64,000 bases of DNA from Haloplanus sp. GDY1 (GCF_023703775.1 NZ_CP098514.1:2639998-2703997), one strand, 5' to 3'; counted from the stretch's first letter, positions 47,841-57,394 are shown. Program-made: numbers and translations. Notes: generated by a model not told the origin, from the sequence alone.

Positions 47841-47880
47841 TTAACCCGGATTAAATCCGGTTAATCCGGGCTCAATCGGA
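47841..47880. promoter_or_regulatory. 10-bp-phased repeat and inverted repeat in a divergent gap
   Basis: Three units in a row with 10-base spacing: ttaacccgga, ttaaatccgg, ttaatccggg, then a weaker ctcaatcgga. Within them cccggatta (47845-47853) and taatccggg (47862-47870) form a perfect 9-bp inverted repeat. The site lies between the zinc-ribbon gene (leftwards) and the HIT gene (rightwards) and looks like an operator bound on one face of the helix. Confidence 0.5.
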
Positions 47881-47985
47881 TTTTCAGCGGTGAGAACGCT
47901 CCCGCCGTCAGACGGGTGTCACACGTCGGTGCCGGTTCGGGTCGCCCCGTTCGTCTCGCCGCGCGCGACGACCGCGTGGCGGGCG

Positions 47986-47995
47986 GTATAAACGG
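47986..47995 (+). promoter_or_regulatory. TATA element of the HIT gene
   Basis: ggtataaacg is centred about 27 bases before the ATG at 48017, a textbook leaderless haloarchaeal promoter. Confidence 0.65.
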
Positions 47996-48016
47996 CTGGG
48001 CGCCCCCCGCCCTCAC

Positions 48017-48565
48017 ATGGACCGACTGTTCGCCCCGTGGCGCATCGAGTGGGTGACCCGCGACGACACCGACGAGGTCGACGGCTGTCCGTTCTGTGTC
48101 CTCCCCGACCGGGACGACGACCGGGCCGACCGCATCGTCGCCCGGAGCGATCACACCTTCGTCATCCTCAACAACGCCCCCTACAACCCCGGCCACGCCA
48201 TGGTGATCCCCGACCGACACGACGGGGACTACCGCGCGCTCGACGGCGACGAACTGCTGGATCACGCCCGACTCAAGCAACGGACGATCGACGCCATGGA
48301 GGCGGCACTCGATCCCGACGCCCTCAACGTGGGTCTCAACCTCGGCGGCGGCCCGGCCGGTGGCTCCATCGACGACCACCTCCACACCCACGTCGTGCCG
48401 CGGTGGGACGGCGACACCAACTTCATGCCCGTCGTCGCGGACACCAAGGTCGTCGTCGAGGCCATCGACGACACCTACGACCACCTCCACGGGGCCTTCG
48501 CCGACCAGCCCGACGCGGCGGTCTCCGGCGAGGACCGGGCGGTCTCCCTCTCACTTCTAGATTAG
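48017..48565 (+). CDS. HIT-family nucleotide hydrolase or phosphorylase
   Basis: 182 residues. The histidine triad is HLHTHVVPRW (about 121-130); CPFCVLPDRDDD gives the zinc knuckle CxxC, and AMVIPDRHDGDYRALDGDEL is a family motif. HIT enzymes cleave Ap4A or adenylyl-phosphoramidate bonds. Leaderless start at 48017. Confidence 0.9.
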   Translation: MDRLFAPWRIEWVTRDDTDEVDGCPFCVLPDRDDDRADRIVARSDHTFVILNNAPYNPGHAMVIPDRHDGDYRALDGDELLDHARLKQRTIDAMEAALDPDALNVGLNLGGGPAGGSIDDHLHTHVVPRWDGDTNFMPVVADTKVVVEAIDDTYDHLHGAFADQPDAAVSGEDRAVSLSLLD

Positions 48566-48637
48566 ACCGAGTCGAAACCTCGCTTCTACGCCCCTAATGA
48601 CACCGCTTATGTGGATATAGCTCCTCGGTGGTGGTAC

Positions 48638-49555
48638 ATGCCCGAGGACCGAACCGCCTTCCTCAAGGCGTCGTGGGTCAACGTCGCCTCGAACGTCCTC
48701 AAGATCGGCGTCGAAGGGACGCTGGGCGTCCTCTCGGGGAGCCTCGCACTCATGGCCGACGCCGCCCACTCGGTCGCCGACCTCCTCGCGAGCGCCGTCG
48801 TCCTCGTCTGGGGCCGGTTCGTCTACGACGACCCCGACGCCTCCCACCCACACGGTCACGAGCGGTTCGAACCCCTCTCGGCCCTGTTCGTCGGCGGCGT
48901 GCTCGTCCTCCTCGGCCTGAAACTCCTCTACGACTCCGGGAACGCCCTCCTCACCGGCTCCGGCGCCGAGTACAGCGCCATCCTGGTTGCCGGTCTCCTC
49001 TTCGCGCTCGTCGACCGCTACGCCTGTTACTGGTACACTCGCCTCGTCAACCGGGACGTGGGGTCGCCGAGCCTTCGCGCCCTCGCCGCCGACAGCAAGA
49101 ACGACGTGTACACCACGCTCGCCGCCGTCGTCGGCGTCGGGGGCATGGCGCTCGGCTACCCCATCTTCGACCCCATCGCCGGCGGCGTCGTCAGCCTCCT
49201 GGTCATCTACCAGGGGGTCGAGATCTCCCGGGAGAACATCCGGTATCTCTCCGACGGCGCCCCGCCCGCCGAGGAGCGCGACCGGATCGAGGCGGCCATC
49301 CGCTCGCATCCCGAGGTCCGGGGCGTCCACGACTTCGTCGCCTACTACTCCGGCCACGTCATCGAGGTGGAGTTCCACGCCGAGGTCGACGACGGCCTCT
49401 CGCTGGCCGAGGCCCACGACCTCGAGACGGAACTCCGGGAGCGGGTCCGCGAAATCGAACCCGTCTCCGACGTGCACGTCCACCTGGACCCCGCCGGCCT
49501 CGGGGAGTGGAAGGACGCCTCCGACCGCTCCTCGGCGTCGACGACCGCCCGCTAG
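48638..49555 (+). CDS. CDF-family cation efflux transporter
   Basis: 305 residues. Six helices; metal-site motifs LMADAAHSVADLLAS (H..D) and AADSKNDVYTTLAAVVG (D..D), with SHPHGHERFE in the first loop. The C-terminal soluble domain has VRGVHDFVAYYSGHVIEVEF and VSDVHVHLDP. It exports Zn2+, Mn2+ or Fe2+ by proton exchange. ATG at 48638 is preferred over a GTG at 48611. Confidence 0.9.
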   Translation: MPEDRTAFLKASWVNVASNVLKIGVEGTLGVLSGSLALMADAAHSVADLLASAVVLVWGRFVYDDPDASHPHGHERFEPLSALFVGGVLVLLGLKLLYDSGNALLTGSGAEYSAILVAGLLFALVDRYACYWYTRLVNRDVGSPSLRALAADSKNDVYTTLAAVVGVGGMALGYPIFDPIAGGVVSLLVIYQGVEISRENIRYLSDGAPPAEERDRIEAAIRSHPEVRGVHDFVAYYSGHVIEVEFHAEVDDGLSLAEAHDLETELRERVREIEPVSDVHVHLDPAGLGEWKDASDRSSASTTAR

Positions 49556-49824
49556 TCCAGCGCCGTCTCCACCCAGTCGTAGTGATCGCGAAGCGTCCGC
49601 TCGCCCGCCTCGGTGAGTTCGTAGCGGTCGTGGATGCCGTCTTGCGTCTCGATCAGGTGGCCCTTCTCGACCAGGGTTCCGAGCGCGCCGTAGAAGGTTC
49701 CGGGGTCGATCCGGTCGTCGTAGCGGGCTTCGAGCGCCGCCTTGCACTCCTGGGCAGTCGGCGATCCCTCGCTCGCGACGACGACGCAGACGTCCCGCCG
49801 GAGGCCGCTCCGGAGCCACTTCAT
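49552..49824 (-). CDS. PadR-like winged-helix regulator
   Basis: 90 residues: DVCVVVASEGSPTAQECKAA, DPGTFYGALGTLVEKGHLIE and RYELTEAGERTLRDHYDW; the winged-helix core of PadR-type regulators without the long C-terminal helix. It overlaps the methylthiotransferase gene by four bases. Confidence 0.78.
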   Translation of the reverse strand: MKWLRSGLRRDVCVVVASEGSPTAQECKAALEARYDDRIDPGTFYGALGTLVEKGHLIETQDGIHDRYELTEAGERTLRDHYDWVETALD

Positions 49825-51077
49825 ACCGGGTCACCGAAGACGTACATCGTCTCGTGGGCGGTGATCTCCACCTCGACGACGTCGCCGGGTTCGATCCCGT
49901 ACTCGTCGGCGTTTCGGACGATCACCTGCCGGTAGGCGTCGTCGCGACACTTCACCGAGTCGCCGGTGCCCGGCCGCACCGCGAGCACCTCGCGTCGCTC
50001 GCCCACCATCGACTCGTGAACCTCGCCCACCACCTCGCGTTTCAGTTCCGACATCGCCTTGGAGCGCTCCTTTTTCACCGTCCCGCCGAGCCCCTTCATG
50101 TCGGCGGCGTCGGTCCCCGGCCGCTTCGAGAAGCGGGTGACGTTGATCTTCTCCGGGCGGGTCCGGCGCAGGAGGTCCATGCTCGCCTCGTGGTCCGCGT
50201 CCGTCTCGGTGGGGAAGCCGACGATGAAGTCCGTCGAGAGCGTCCAGCGGTCGAGGCGGTCGTCGAACGTCTCGACCACCTCCAGGAACTCCTCGACACG
50301 GTGCTGGCGGCGCATGTCCCCCAGCACGTCGTTCGATCCCGACTGGACCGGAGCGTGCAGGAAGTTGTAGAGCTCCTCGTTCTCGGCGAAGGTGTCCGCG
50401 AGTTCCTCGCGGACCCCGTGGACGCCCTTCGGGTTCGCCATCCCCACGCGCACCCGGAAGTCGCCGTCGACGTCGCAGATGCGGTCGAGCAGTTCGGGCA
50501 GGAGGCTCTCGCCCTGGTTGCGGTCCCAGCCGTAGACGCCGGTGTCCTGGCCGGTGATCCGGAGTTCCGTCGCGCCCGCGTGGACGAGCGCTCGCGCCTT
50601 CTCGACGTTCTCCTCGACCGGCGGCGAGTCGATCCGCCCCGTCGCCCGCTTGGTGATGCAGTACGAGCAGTCGCTCATGCAGCCGCGGGCGATGGGGAGG
50701 ATGCCGACGACGCCATCGAGGACGGGTTCGGCGTCCGGGGTGGTGGTGGGGCACTCGCCGTTCATCGCCGCCTCGGGCACCTCGTCCCAGTGGACGACCT
50801 GCGCGTCGACGCCCGCCTCGTCGAACGCCTCGCCCTGCGCCAGGGCCATACAGCCCGTGACGACCAGGTCCCCCGTCTCCGACTCCAGTTCCGCGGCCCG
50901 GCGGAGCATGTTGCGCTCCGTCTTCTCGACGACCGTACAGGTGTTGAGGATGGCCACGTCGGCGTCCTCCGGGCCGTCGGCGGGGTGGTGGCCGCCGTCG
51001 CGGAGCCGTCGCTCGATGGTTCGGCTCTCGCCCCGGTTGGCCGTACACCCGTACGTCTCGATGTGGTAGCGGGCCAT
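49821..51077 (-). CDS. tRNA methylthiotransferase (MtaB/CDKAL1 type, radical SAM)
   Basis: 418 residues. N-terminal UPF0004 domain with YGCTANRGES, ILNTCTVVEKTERN and VTGCMALAQ (three Cys for one cluster), radical SAM core CMSDCSYC (about 153-160), and a C-terminal TRAM domain (VEVEITAHETMYVFGDP). It adds a methylthio group to t6A37 of tRNA; the archaeal enzyme is the e-MtaB type. Confidence 0.92.
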   Translation of the reverse strand: MARYHIETYGCTANRGESRTIERRLRDGGHHPADGPEDADVAILNTCTVVEKTERNMLRRAAELESETGDLVVTGCMALAQGEAFDEAGVDAQVVHWDEVPEAAMNGECPTTTPDAEPVLDGVVGILPIARGCMSDCSYCITKRATGRIDSPPVEENVEKARALVHAGATELRITGQDTGVYGWDRNQGESLLPELLDRICDVDGDFRVRVGMANPKGVHGVREELADTFAENEELYNFLHAPVQSGSNDVLGDMRRQHRVEEFLEVVETFDDRLDRWTLSTDFIVGFPTETDADHEASMDLLRRTRPEKINVTRFSKRPGTDAADMKGLGGTVKKERSKAMSELKREVVGEVHESMVGERREVLAVRPGTGDSVKCRDDAYRQVIVRNADEYGIEPGDVVEVEITAHETMYVFGDPV

Positions 51078-51126
51078 TCGCTATCCGGGCTTGCGTGCGC
51101 GCGGAGAAAAGCGCGACGGTCCTCCC

Positions 51127-51756
51127 CTACTCGAACCCCTCGACCAGCGCGACGCCCGCCGACGCGCCGATGCGCGCTGCACCCGCCGAGAGCATCGCGA
51201 GCGCCTCCTCGGTCGTGTCGATCCCGCCGCTCGCCTTCACCGGGAGGTACTCCGCGAGCAGTTCCACGTCCGCCGTCGTCGCCGGCCCCGCGAACCCGGT
51301 CCCCGTCTTGAGGTAGTCGGCGTCGGCCTCGACGGCCGCCTCCGCCGCTCGCCGCTTCTCGGCGTCCGTCAGCAGCGGCGCCTCGACGATGACCTTCACC
51401 GGCGTCGGCACCGCCGCCACGAGTTCCGCCAGTTCGTCGATCACGGCGGCGTCGTCCCCGGCCGTCAGGCGCCCGACGTTCAACACCACGTCGAGTTCGT
51501 CCGCGCCGTCCTCCCACGCCTCGACCGCCTCCTCGCGTTTCACCGCGGGGTCGTTCTGACCGTGCGGGAAGCCGATCACCGTCGCGAGCGTCACGTCCGG
51601 CGCGCCCTCGCGCACCTCCGCCACGTAACACGGGGGTACGCAGGCGTTCGTGCCGTACTCGGTCGCCGACGCGACGACCCGCTCGGCGTCGGCGAGCGTC
51701 GTCTCCGGGCCGAGGACGGTGTGATCGATGCGCGCGGCGAAGTCGGCACGGTCCAT
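51127..51756 (-). CDS. deoC: Deoxyribose-phosphate aldolase
   Basis: 209 residues. [33 protein letters not shown] and the Schiff-base Lys in [37 protein letters not shown] binds phosphate. It splits 2-deoxyribose-5-phosphate into acetaldehyde and glyceraldehyde-3-phosphate. The nucleoside phosphorylase at 55236 could supply its substrate chain. Confidence 0.94.
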   Translation of the reverse strand: MDRADFAARIDHTVLGPETTLADAERVVASATEYGTNACVPPCYVAEVREGAPDVTLATVIGFPHGQNDPAVKREEAVEAWEDGADELDVVLNVGRLTAGDDAAVIDELAELVAAVPTPVKVIVEAPLLTDAEKRRAAEAAVEADADYLKTGTGFAGPATTADVELLAEYLPVKASGGIDTTEEALAMLSAGAARIGASAGVALVEGFE

Positions 51757-51816
51757 ACCCCCCGTCTCGCGCCCGCGGAGCGTAAGGCTTTCCCGGCGAC
51801 TCCCCGCCTACCCTCC

Positions 51817-52623
51817 ATGGCGCTCCTCCCCGACGGGTTCGCCCTCCCGCCGCTCCCCTACCTCCTCGCGCTCCTCCTCGCCCTCGCCGCCGTCTCCGGC
51901 CTGCTCTCCCGTCGCCGCCCGCCCGTGACCGGCCGACTGGTCCTCGCCGCGACGCCGTGGATGGTCCTCGGCTCCGCGCTCCACGTCCTCTACGTCCTCG
52001 GGACCCTCCCCGCGGCGGTTCGCCCCCTCGCCGGCACCCCGGCGGTCTACCTCACCGTCGCCGTCCTCGCGGGGGCGACGTGGCTCGCCGCCGCGTCGAC
52101 GACCCGCGACACCCCCTCGCTCGTGGCCGCCGCCGGCGCCGCCGTCTTCCTGCCCGTCGTCGGTGCCGTCCTCGCCGCGGGCCTCGACCGTGGCTCGCTC
52201 CGTCTCGCCCCCTCCGTCGGCATCCTCGCCGCCTCGGCGCTCGTCGCCGCGGGCGCCTGGGCGCTGCTCCGCCGTCTCCGCCCGGGGGTGGCGGTTACGG
52301 GCCGGGTCGGCGCCCTCGCCGTCGCCGGGCACGCCCTCGACGGCGTCTCGACCGCCGTGGGGGTCGACCTCCTCGGCTTCGGGGAGCGCACCCCGCTCTC
52401 CGCGCTCGTCCTCGAGTTCGCGGCGTCGCTGCCGACCGCCCCCCTGCTCGGCAGCGGGTGGCTGTTCGTCCTCGTGAAACTCGGCGTCGCCGGCGCGGTG
52501 GTCGCGTTGCTGACCGAGACGGTCCGCGAGGCGCCGACCGAGGGCCGACTCCTGCTCGGATTCGTCGCCGCCGTCGGACTGGGCCCGGGCGTCCACAACG
52601 TCCTGCTGTTCGCGGTGGCCTGA
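51817..52623 (+). CDS. DUF63-like polytopic membrane protein
   Basis: 268 residues, about seven to eight helices rich in Ala/Leu. ATPWMVLGSALHVLYVLGTL and AVAGHALDGVSTAVGVDLLG are typical of the archaeal DUF63 family; LVKLGVAGAVVALLTETVRE and GLGPGVHNVLLF near the end also fit. Function unknown. It is convergent with the Tat lipoprotein gene; the stop codons are adjacent. Confidence 0.82.
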   Translation: MALLPDGFALPPLPYLLALLLALAAVSGLLSRRRPPVTGRLVLAATPWMVLGSALHVLYVLGTLPAAVRPLAGTPAVYLTVAVLAGATWLAAASTTRDTPSLVAAAGAAVFLPVVGAVLAAGLDRGSLRLAPSVGILAASALVAAGAWALLRRLRPGVAVTGRVGALAVAGHALDGVSTAVGVDLLGFGERTPLSALVLEFAASLPTAPLLGSGWLFVLVKLGVAGAVVALLTETVREAPTEGRLLLGFVAAVGLGPGVHNVLLFAVA

Positions 52624-53598
52624 CTACTCCCGGTCCAGAAACCGAAGCCGATAGCGGTAGTACGTCCCGTCGTACAGGACCACCCCGATCCCGGGGTCCT
52701 CGACGTACGCGTCCTTCTCGATGTTGCCGTCGAGGTAGGCGCGGGCGTGCAGCCCCGACAGCACCGTGCGGTAGGCCTCGGAGTACGGGTGGGTCTCCTC
52801 GTACCCCTCGCGCGCGTCCCGCAAGATGGAGCGCGCCGCCGTCGAGAGGTCGGCCCCGGAGAGGCGCGCGTCGACGAATTTCGCCCGGAGGATGGCCTCC
52901 ATGCGCTCGGGCGTCTCCGCGACCGGGGCGACCGTCGCCCGGTAGACCGGTTCGTGGAACGTCTCGTGGCTCACCTCGACGGCGTAGACGGTCTCCCGGT
53001 AGGTGACGTGGCTGGGGGCGTCCTCGTCGAGCAGTCGACTCGTCTCGACGGTCTCGGCGTCGCGGTAGACGTACCCGCCGCGCTGGACCAGCCCCCACGG
53101 CACCCCGCCCTCGTTGCCCCGCGCCCTGGCGGCCATGTGGGCGACGTGGACCACCTTCCGGTCGACCCGGTTCAGGTCGTCGGCGGGCGTGGCCTCCGGG
53201 ACGTCCGACCCGCCGGCCTCGCCGACCGCCGACAGGCGGAGCACCGGGTGCGTGACCGTCGCCTCGTCGACGACGACGGCGCCGAGGCGGTAGTAGGTCC
53301 CCTCGTGGCGGGTGTACACCGGGTCGTCGGGGCGCGAGCCGAACGGCCGGCGGTGCTGGGTCGTGACCGTCTCCCCGTCGAGCGTGGCGGCGAAGGCGCG
53401 CTCGTCGTCCGGTCGCTCGGTCTCCGACAGGTCGACCACGTACCCCGACCGGAGCGGCGTCGCCTCGCTCGACAGGACGAGCTGGAGGGCCCGGTTCGCG
53501 CCGCCGACTCCCCCCTGGCTGCCGAGGCCGTCGAGACAGCCCGACAGCCCCGCGAGGCCGGCCGCGGCCCCCGCCGCGAGGAAGCGTCGTCGGTCCAT
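52624..53598 (-). CDS. Tat lipoprotein, unknown function
   Basis: 324 residues. Twin-arginine signal with lipobox: MDRRRFLAAGAAAGLAGLSG then Cys21, so probably lipid-anchored outside. The mature part is beta-rich with repeats of paired strands (VYTRHEGTYYRLGAVVVDEA; GIGVVLYDGTYYRYRLRFLD). No enzyme motif. I recognise it only as a haloarchaeal surface lipoprotein. Confidence 0.8.
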   Translation of the reverse strand: MDRRRFLAAGAAAGLAGLSGCLDGLGSQGGVGGANRALQLVLSSEATPLRSGYVVDLSETERPDDERAFAATLDGETVTTQHRRPFGSRPDDPVYTRHEGTYYRLGAVVVDEATVTHPVLRLSAVGEAGGSDVPEATPADDLNRVDRKVVHVAHMAARARGNEGGVPWGLVQRGGYVYRDAETVETSRLLDEDAPSHVTYRETVYAVEVSHETFHEPVYRATVAPVAETPERMEAILRAKFVDARLSGADLSTAARSILRDAREGYEETHPYSEAYRTVLSGLHARAYLDGNIEKDAYVEDPGIGVVLYDGTYYRYRLRFLDRE

Positions 53599-53698
53599 GG
53601 GGACCCGTTCGGAACCGAACGGGAAGCGTGTGGCGATAGGTCAAAGCGCCGGTTGACCGACTCGTACGGTGTCTCGGAAGTCAGTACCCTACTCCGTC

Positions 53699-54004
53699 TC
53701 AGTCCCAGGTGACCCAGGCGAGGAAGCCGAGGCCCACGGCCTGCAGGACGTGCAGGAGCATGGTGACCCGCCAGACGACCGTCGGCATCTGCGTGCTGTA
53801 CCAGAACGAGAGGTCGGGGTCGACGACGTAGTAGTAGAGGGTGAGCGCGTTCTCCGCGAGGAGGAACGTCGAGAACAGCAGCAGGCCGAGCGTGTGCTTC
53901 GAGCGCACCGCGAGGTAGTTCCGCCCCCAGACGTAGCCGAGCGAGGCGAGCAACAGGACGTTCACGACCGTCGCGAGTCGCGCGACGTCGATCCAGACGC
54001 TCAT
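53699..54004 (-). CDS. Three-helix membrane protein
   Basis: 101 residues: helices VARLATVVNVLLLASLGYVW, TLGLLLFSTFLLAENALTLY and VWRVTMLLHVLQAVGLGFLA. I know this family next to ArsR-like regulators in haloarchaea; that regulator lies 55 bases upstream on the same strand. Possibly a membrane component controlled by it. Confidence 0.72.
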   Translation of the reverse strand: MSVWIDVARLATVVNVLLLASLGYVWGRNYLAVRSKHTLGLLLFSTFLLAENALTLYYYVVDPDLSFWYSTQMPTVVWRVTMLLHVLQAVGLGFLAWVTWD

Positions 54005-54059
54005 CCGCGGCCACCGTCCGTCGAAAGCGATCCGTCCGCCGTTGTTGGTGTCGTCATGT

Positions 54060-54359
54060 TCAGTCCACCTGTTCGATGATCTCCTCGATCAGGTCCCAGT
54101 GAGCCTCGGCCTGCGGCGTCGGCAGGTACACCGCCCCGTAGTCGTCGCCGCTACTCCGAAGCACGTCGTTGTCGACCAGCACGCCGAGGTGGTGCTGGAC
54201 GGTCTCGTAGTGGAGGTCGAGTTCGTCGGCCAGCTGGTTGGCGTTCCGCGGCCGCTCGTCGAGCAGTCGAAGCAGCCTGATACGGTTGACCCCGCCCCGC
54301 GTTCCGGTCAACACGTACCAGAGCCGAGCCTCCATCGTATCACACTCGGAGACCGGCAC
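54060..54359 (-). CDS. ArsR-like winged-helix regulator
   Basis: 99 residues: RGGVNRIRLLRLLDERPRNA, NQLADELDLHYETVQHHLGV and LVDNDVLRSSGDDYGAVYLP form the winged helix; a C-terminal helix follows (LIEEIIEQVD). Start may also be the ATG of MEARLWYVL (54335). Likely co-transcribed with the membrane gene after it. Confidence 0.82.
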   Translation of the reverse strand: MPVSECDTMEARLWYVLTGTRGGVNRIRLLRLLDERPRNANQLADELDLHYETVQHHLGVLVDNDVLRSSGDDYGAVYLPTPQAEAHWDLIEEIIEQVD

Positions 54360-54396
54360 CGTAAGCCCACCGGCAGGTGGGGACGCGGTCCGGCGG

Positions 54397-55104
54397 TCAA
54401 CAGTCGACGATGAACCCGCCCGCCGCGTCCAACACGTCGCTCTCGCTCGACGCCTCGTCGAACGCCGCCGGGAACGGATCCCGATCGTTGAGGGTGTTCA
54501 GATACGAGGCGTGTCGCGCCTCGACGGTGGCGATGGTCGCGCCCGCGGTCAGCAGGTCCGCGCGCTGGATGGTCGCGATGGCGCCGTCGTACGCCGACAC
54601 CCCGGTGTTCTCCAGCACGCCCGCCACGGCGATGAAGTCGTCGACGTCCTCCAGGCCGAAGTCGTAACACGCCTCGGCCACCGGCTCCCCGCCGAGATCC
54701 TCGACGACCGCGGTCAGCGTGTCGACGTGGGTCTTCTCGTGGTCGCGGATCGTCTCGAAGTTCGGCCGGATGTCCTGGCGCATCCGGTAGGCCAGACCCT
54801 GGAGCGTCTCGGCCCCTCTGAACGCCCGCTCGTCGAACCGCTCCAGGCCGTCACGGTAGAACGCGTGTTCGAGGTGTTCGAGCGTGAGCGCGAAGTTCAA
54901 CACGTCGACGTCGCTGGTGTCGTCGTCCGCGACGTCGTGGGCCAGCGCCGCGTTCGACCCCGCGACCGAGAGGGCGAGTGCCCCCGCACCGGCCGCCGCC
55001 GACCGCCGCAGGAACGACCGTCGCGACGCCGCGGATTCGCCGCGGAGGGTGGCGAGTATCGATTCGATGCGTCCCGTCGACTGACTGGAATCCGGTTCCG
55101 TCAT
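54397..55104 (-). CDS. Ferritin-like (desiccation-related) exported protein
   Basis: 235 residues. Tat signal RRSFLRRSAAAGAGALALSV, then a four-helix ferritin-like domain: NFALTLEHLEHAFYRDGLER (Glu/His ligands ExxH), FETIRDHEKTHVDTLTAVVE, and TIATVEARHASYLNTLNDRD. Resembles Rds1/desiccation-related proteins, function unsettled. ATG at 55104 chosen; divergent from the phosphorylase. Confidence 0.85.
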   Translation of the reverse strand: MTEPDSSQSTGRIESILATLRGESAASRRSFLRRSAAAGAGALALSVAGSNAALAHDVADDDTSDVDVLNFALTLEHLEHAFYRDGLERFDERAFRGAETLQGLAYRMRQDIRPNFETIRDHEKTHVDTLTAVVEDLGGEPVAEACYDFGLEDVDDFIAVAGVLENTGVSAYDGAIATIQRADLLTAGATIATVEARHASYLNTLNDRDPFPAAFDEASSESDVLDAAGGFIVDC

Positions 55105-55235
55105 GCGTCCGTATGGAGGACCGACCCACATATGACGATTTTCCGAGATGTCCCCGAACGGCGGCCGAGAGGGGACCGAACACTCACCGAATTTCGACCC
55201 GGGACTGTTTTGCCCTCGGCGCGGCTGGACTCGGT

Positions 55236-55970
55236 ATGGCCATCCAGCCTCACCTGCGGGTCGACGAGGGCGACGTCCACGACGTGGCGCTCCTGCCCGG
55301 CGACCCGGGACGCGTCGAGCGGATCGCCGACCACTGCGACGCCGTCGAGGAACTCGCCCACAACCGCGAGTACCGGCTCCTCAACGCCGAATACGCGGGC
55401 GAACCCCTGACGATCTGTTCGACCGGCGTGGGGTCGCCCTCGGCGGCCATCGCGCTGGAGGAACTCGCGGCCGTCGGCGTCGGGACGGTGATCCGACCGG
55501 GGACGACCGGCGCGCTCCAGGCCGGCGTCGAAATCGGCGACATGGTGGTCGCCACCGGCGCCGCCAAGGAGGAGGGGACGACCAAGCGCTACGAGCGGGT
55601 CGAATACCCCGCAGTCCCCGACTTCGAGGTGGTTCGTGCGCTGACCGACGCCGCCGAGGCGGCCGACGAGGACGTCCACGTCGGCCCCATCGTCACCGAC
55701 GACGCCTTCTACGCCGAGACGGACGACTACGTCGAGGACTGGGAGGCCGCCGGCCTCCTCGCAGTGGAGATGGAGGCGGCCGCCCTGTTCGCGCTGGCGC
55801 GCCGGAAGGGGCTGCGTGCCGGCGCGGTCTGTACCGTCGACGGCAACCTCGTCAGGGGCACCCAGAAGGGCACCGGCGACGTCACCGAGGACGAACTCCC
55901 GCCGAAGGCCCGGAACAACGTCGAGCGGATGATCGACCTGGCGCTCGACGCCGCCGCGACGCTCGCCTGA
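55236..55970 (+). CDS. udp: Nucleoside phosphorylase (uridine phosphorylase type)
   Basis: 244 residues. LLPGDPGRVERIADHCD, STGVGSPSAAIALEEL, TVIRPGTTGALQAGVEIGDM and LAVEMEAAALFALARRKG are the PNP/Udp family signature. It cleaves a nucleoside with phosphate to base and ribose-1-phosphate. Start ATG at 55236. It is followed two bases later by the HPP/Usp gene. Confidence 0.88.
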   Translation: MAIQPHLRVDEGDVHDVALLPGDPGRVERIADHCDAVEELAHNREYRLLNAEYAGEPLTICSTGVGSPSAAIALEELAAVGVGTVIRPGTTGALQAGVEIGDMVVATGAAKEEGTTKRYERVEYPAVPDFEVVRALTDAAEAADEDVHVGPIVTDDAFYAETDDYVEDWEAAGLLAVEMEAAALFALARRKGLRAGAVCTVDGNLVRGTQKGTGDVTEDELPPKARNNVERMIDLALDAAATLA

Positions 55971-55972
55971 CG

Positions 55973-57394
55973 ATGCTCTCGGGGGTCCTCGCCCGCGCCG
56001 TCGCCGCCGTTCGCCGAATTCGGCGGCTGGAACGGCGCGAACTCGGGGCCTTCGGCCGCTGGATCCAGCACACCGGCAACCTCCTCCACCTGACCGTGCT
56101 GGTGGCGGTCCCCCTGCTCATCGCTCTCGTGACGCTCATCTCGAACGCGCTGGCGGAACTCTCCTTCCTCCTCTTCCCGCCGCTCGCCTCCGGCGCGTAC
56201 ACGCTCTTTTCCGACCCCGAGGGCCGCTACGCCTCGCCGTGGAAGTTCACCGTCGGCCTCGTCGTCGGTGCGTGTTGCGGGTGGGCGGCGCTGCGCCTCT
56301 CGGCGCCGCTCCCCATCGGGTCGGCGACCGTCTCGCCGGCCAGCGCCGCCCTCTCCATCTTCCTGACGGGCGCCGTGACGTGGCTCCTCGACGTGGAGGA
56401 GCCCGCGGCCTTCTCGACGGCGCTGCTCGTCCTCGTCACCGACGACGCCTCGCCCGAGGCCTACGTGACGAGCGTCGCCGCCTTCGGCGCCCTCGTCGCC
56501 GGCGTCTTCTCCCTCTGGCGGTCGCGGTTCTACGAGCGCCGCGCCCAGTACCTCTACGACACTGCACAGGGCGACGACCACGTCCTCGTCCCGATGCGCG
56601 GCGATCCCGCGGCCGCCGAGACGACGGCCCTGTTCGGCGCCACCCTCGCCGCCGCCCACGACGCCGGCAAGGTGGTGTTGTTGGCGGTTCTCGACCCCGA
56701 ATCCGGGGCCGACGGGGGGGCCGAGGCCGAGGTGGGCTCCCCGTCCGCGGACGACCCCGACCCCGCGGCGACGCGGGACGCCGCCGAGCGACTGGAGGCG
56801 ACGGCCCGGACGGTTCGAACGCGGGCCGGCGTCCCCTGCGAGGTGGTCGTCGCGCGCGGGTCGCCCGTCCGGACGACGGTGGAGACGGCGGCGAACACCA
56901 ACTGCGACCTGGTGGTCGCGCCCTACGAGGAGGACCGGGGGCTGCTCTCGCCGTACGTTCGCGGCGTGTTCGAGAGCCGGTTCGACGCCGTCGCCTTCCG
57001 GTCGACGACGGGCACGCGCCGGTGGGACCGCGTACTCGTGACCGTCGCTCGTCCGGGCGACACCGCCCACGCGATGCTCGATTTCGCGGCGCGGCTGGCC
57101 GGGCCGAGCGGGAGTCTGAGCGTCTGTACCTGCATCGACGCGGAGGTGGAGCGCCGGCGCGCCGAGTCGCGACTGGCCGACCTGGCGGAGACGGTCGACG
57201 CCGACGTGGAGACGCGGGTGGCCCGGAGCCGCGTCACGGAGTTCATCGGCGCCAACGCCGGCGCGTACGACCTGCTGATCGTCGGGTCCTCGGGCGACCG
57301 CTCCCGTGCCTCCCGGTTTCTCTCGCCGCCCACCTTCGAGCGACTGCACGAGGTGGACTGCGACGTGGCGGTCGTCGACCGGGGACAGCCGTAG
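55973..57394 (+). CDS. HPP membrane protein fused to universal stress domains
   Basis: 473 residues. Residues about 30-180 are an HPP-type domain of four to five helices (LLHLTVLVAVPLLIALVTLI; FPPLASGAYTLFSDPEGRYA; PWKFTVGLVVGACCGWAALR). After ERRAQYLYD come two Usp-like domains (DHVLVPMRGDPAAAETTALF; VVARGSPVRTTVETAANTNC; DRVLVTVARPGDTAHAMLDF; LLIVGSSGDRSRASRFLS). A membrane protein under nucleotide or stress control; substrate unknown. Confidence 0.87.
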   Translation: MLSGVLARAVAAVRRIRRLERRELGAFGRWIQHTGNLLHLTVLVAVPLLIALVTLISNALAELSFLLFPPLASGAYTLFSDPEGRYASPWKFTVGLVVGACCGWAALRLSAPLPIGSATVSPASAALSIFLTGAVTWLLDVEEPAAFSTALLVLVTDDASPEAYVTSVAAFGALVAGVFSLWRSRFYERRAQYLYDTAQGDDHVLVPMRGDPAAAETTALFGATLAAAHDAGKVVLLAVLDPESGADGGAEAEVGSPSADDPDPAATRDAAERLEATARTVRTRAGVPCEVVVARGSPVRTTVETAANTNCDLVVAPYEEDRGLLSPYVRGVFESRFDAVAFRSTTGTRRWDRVLVTVARPGDTAHAMLDFAARLAGPSGSLSVCTCIDAEVERRRAESRLADLAETVDADVETRVARSRVTEFIGANAGAYDLLIVGSSGDRSRASRFLSPPTFERLHEVDCDVAVVDRGQP

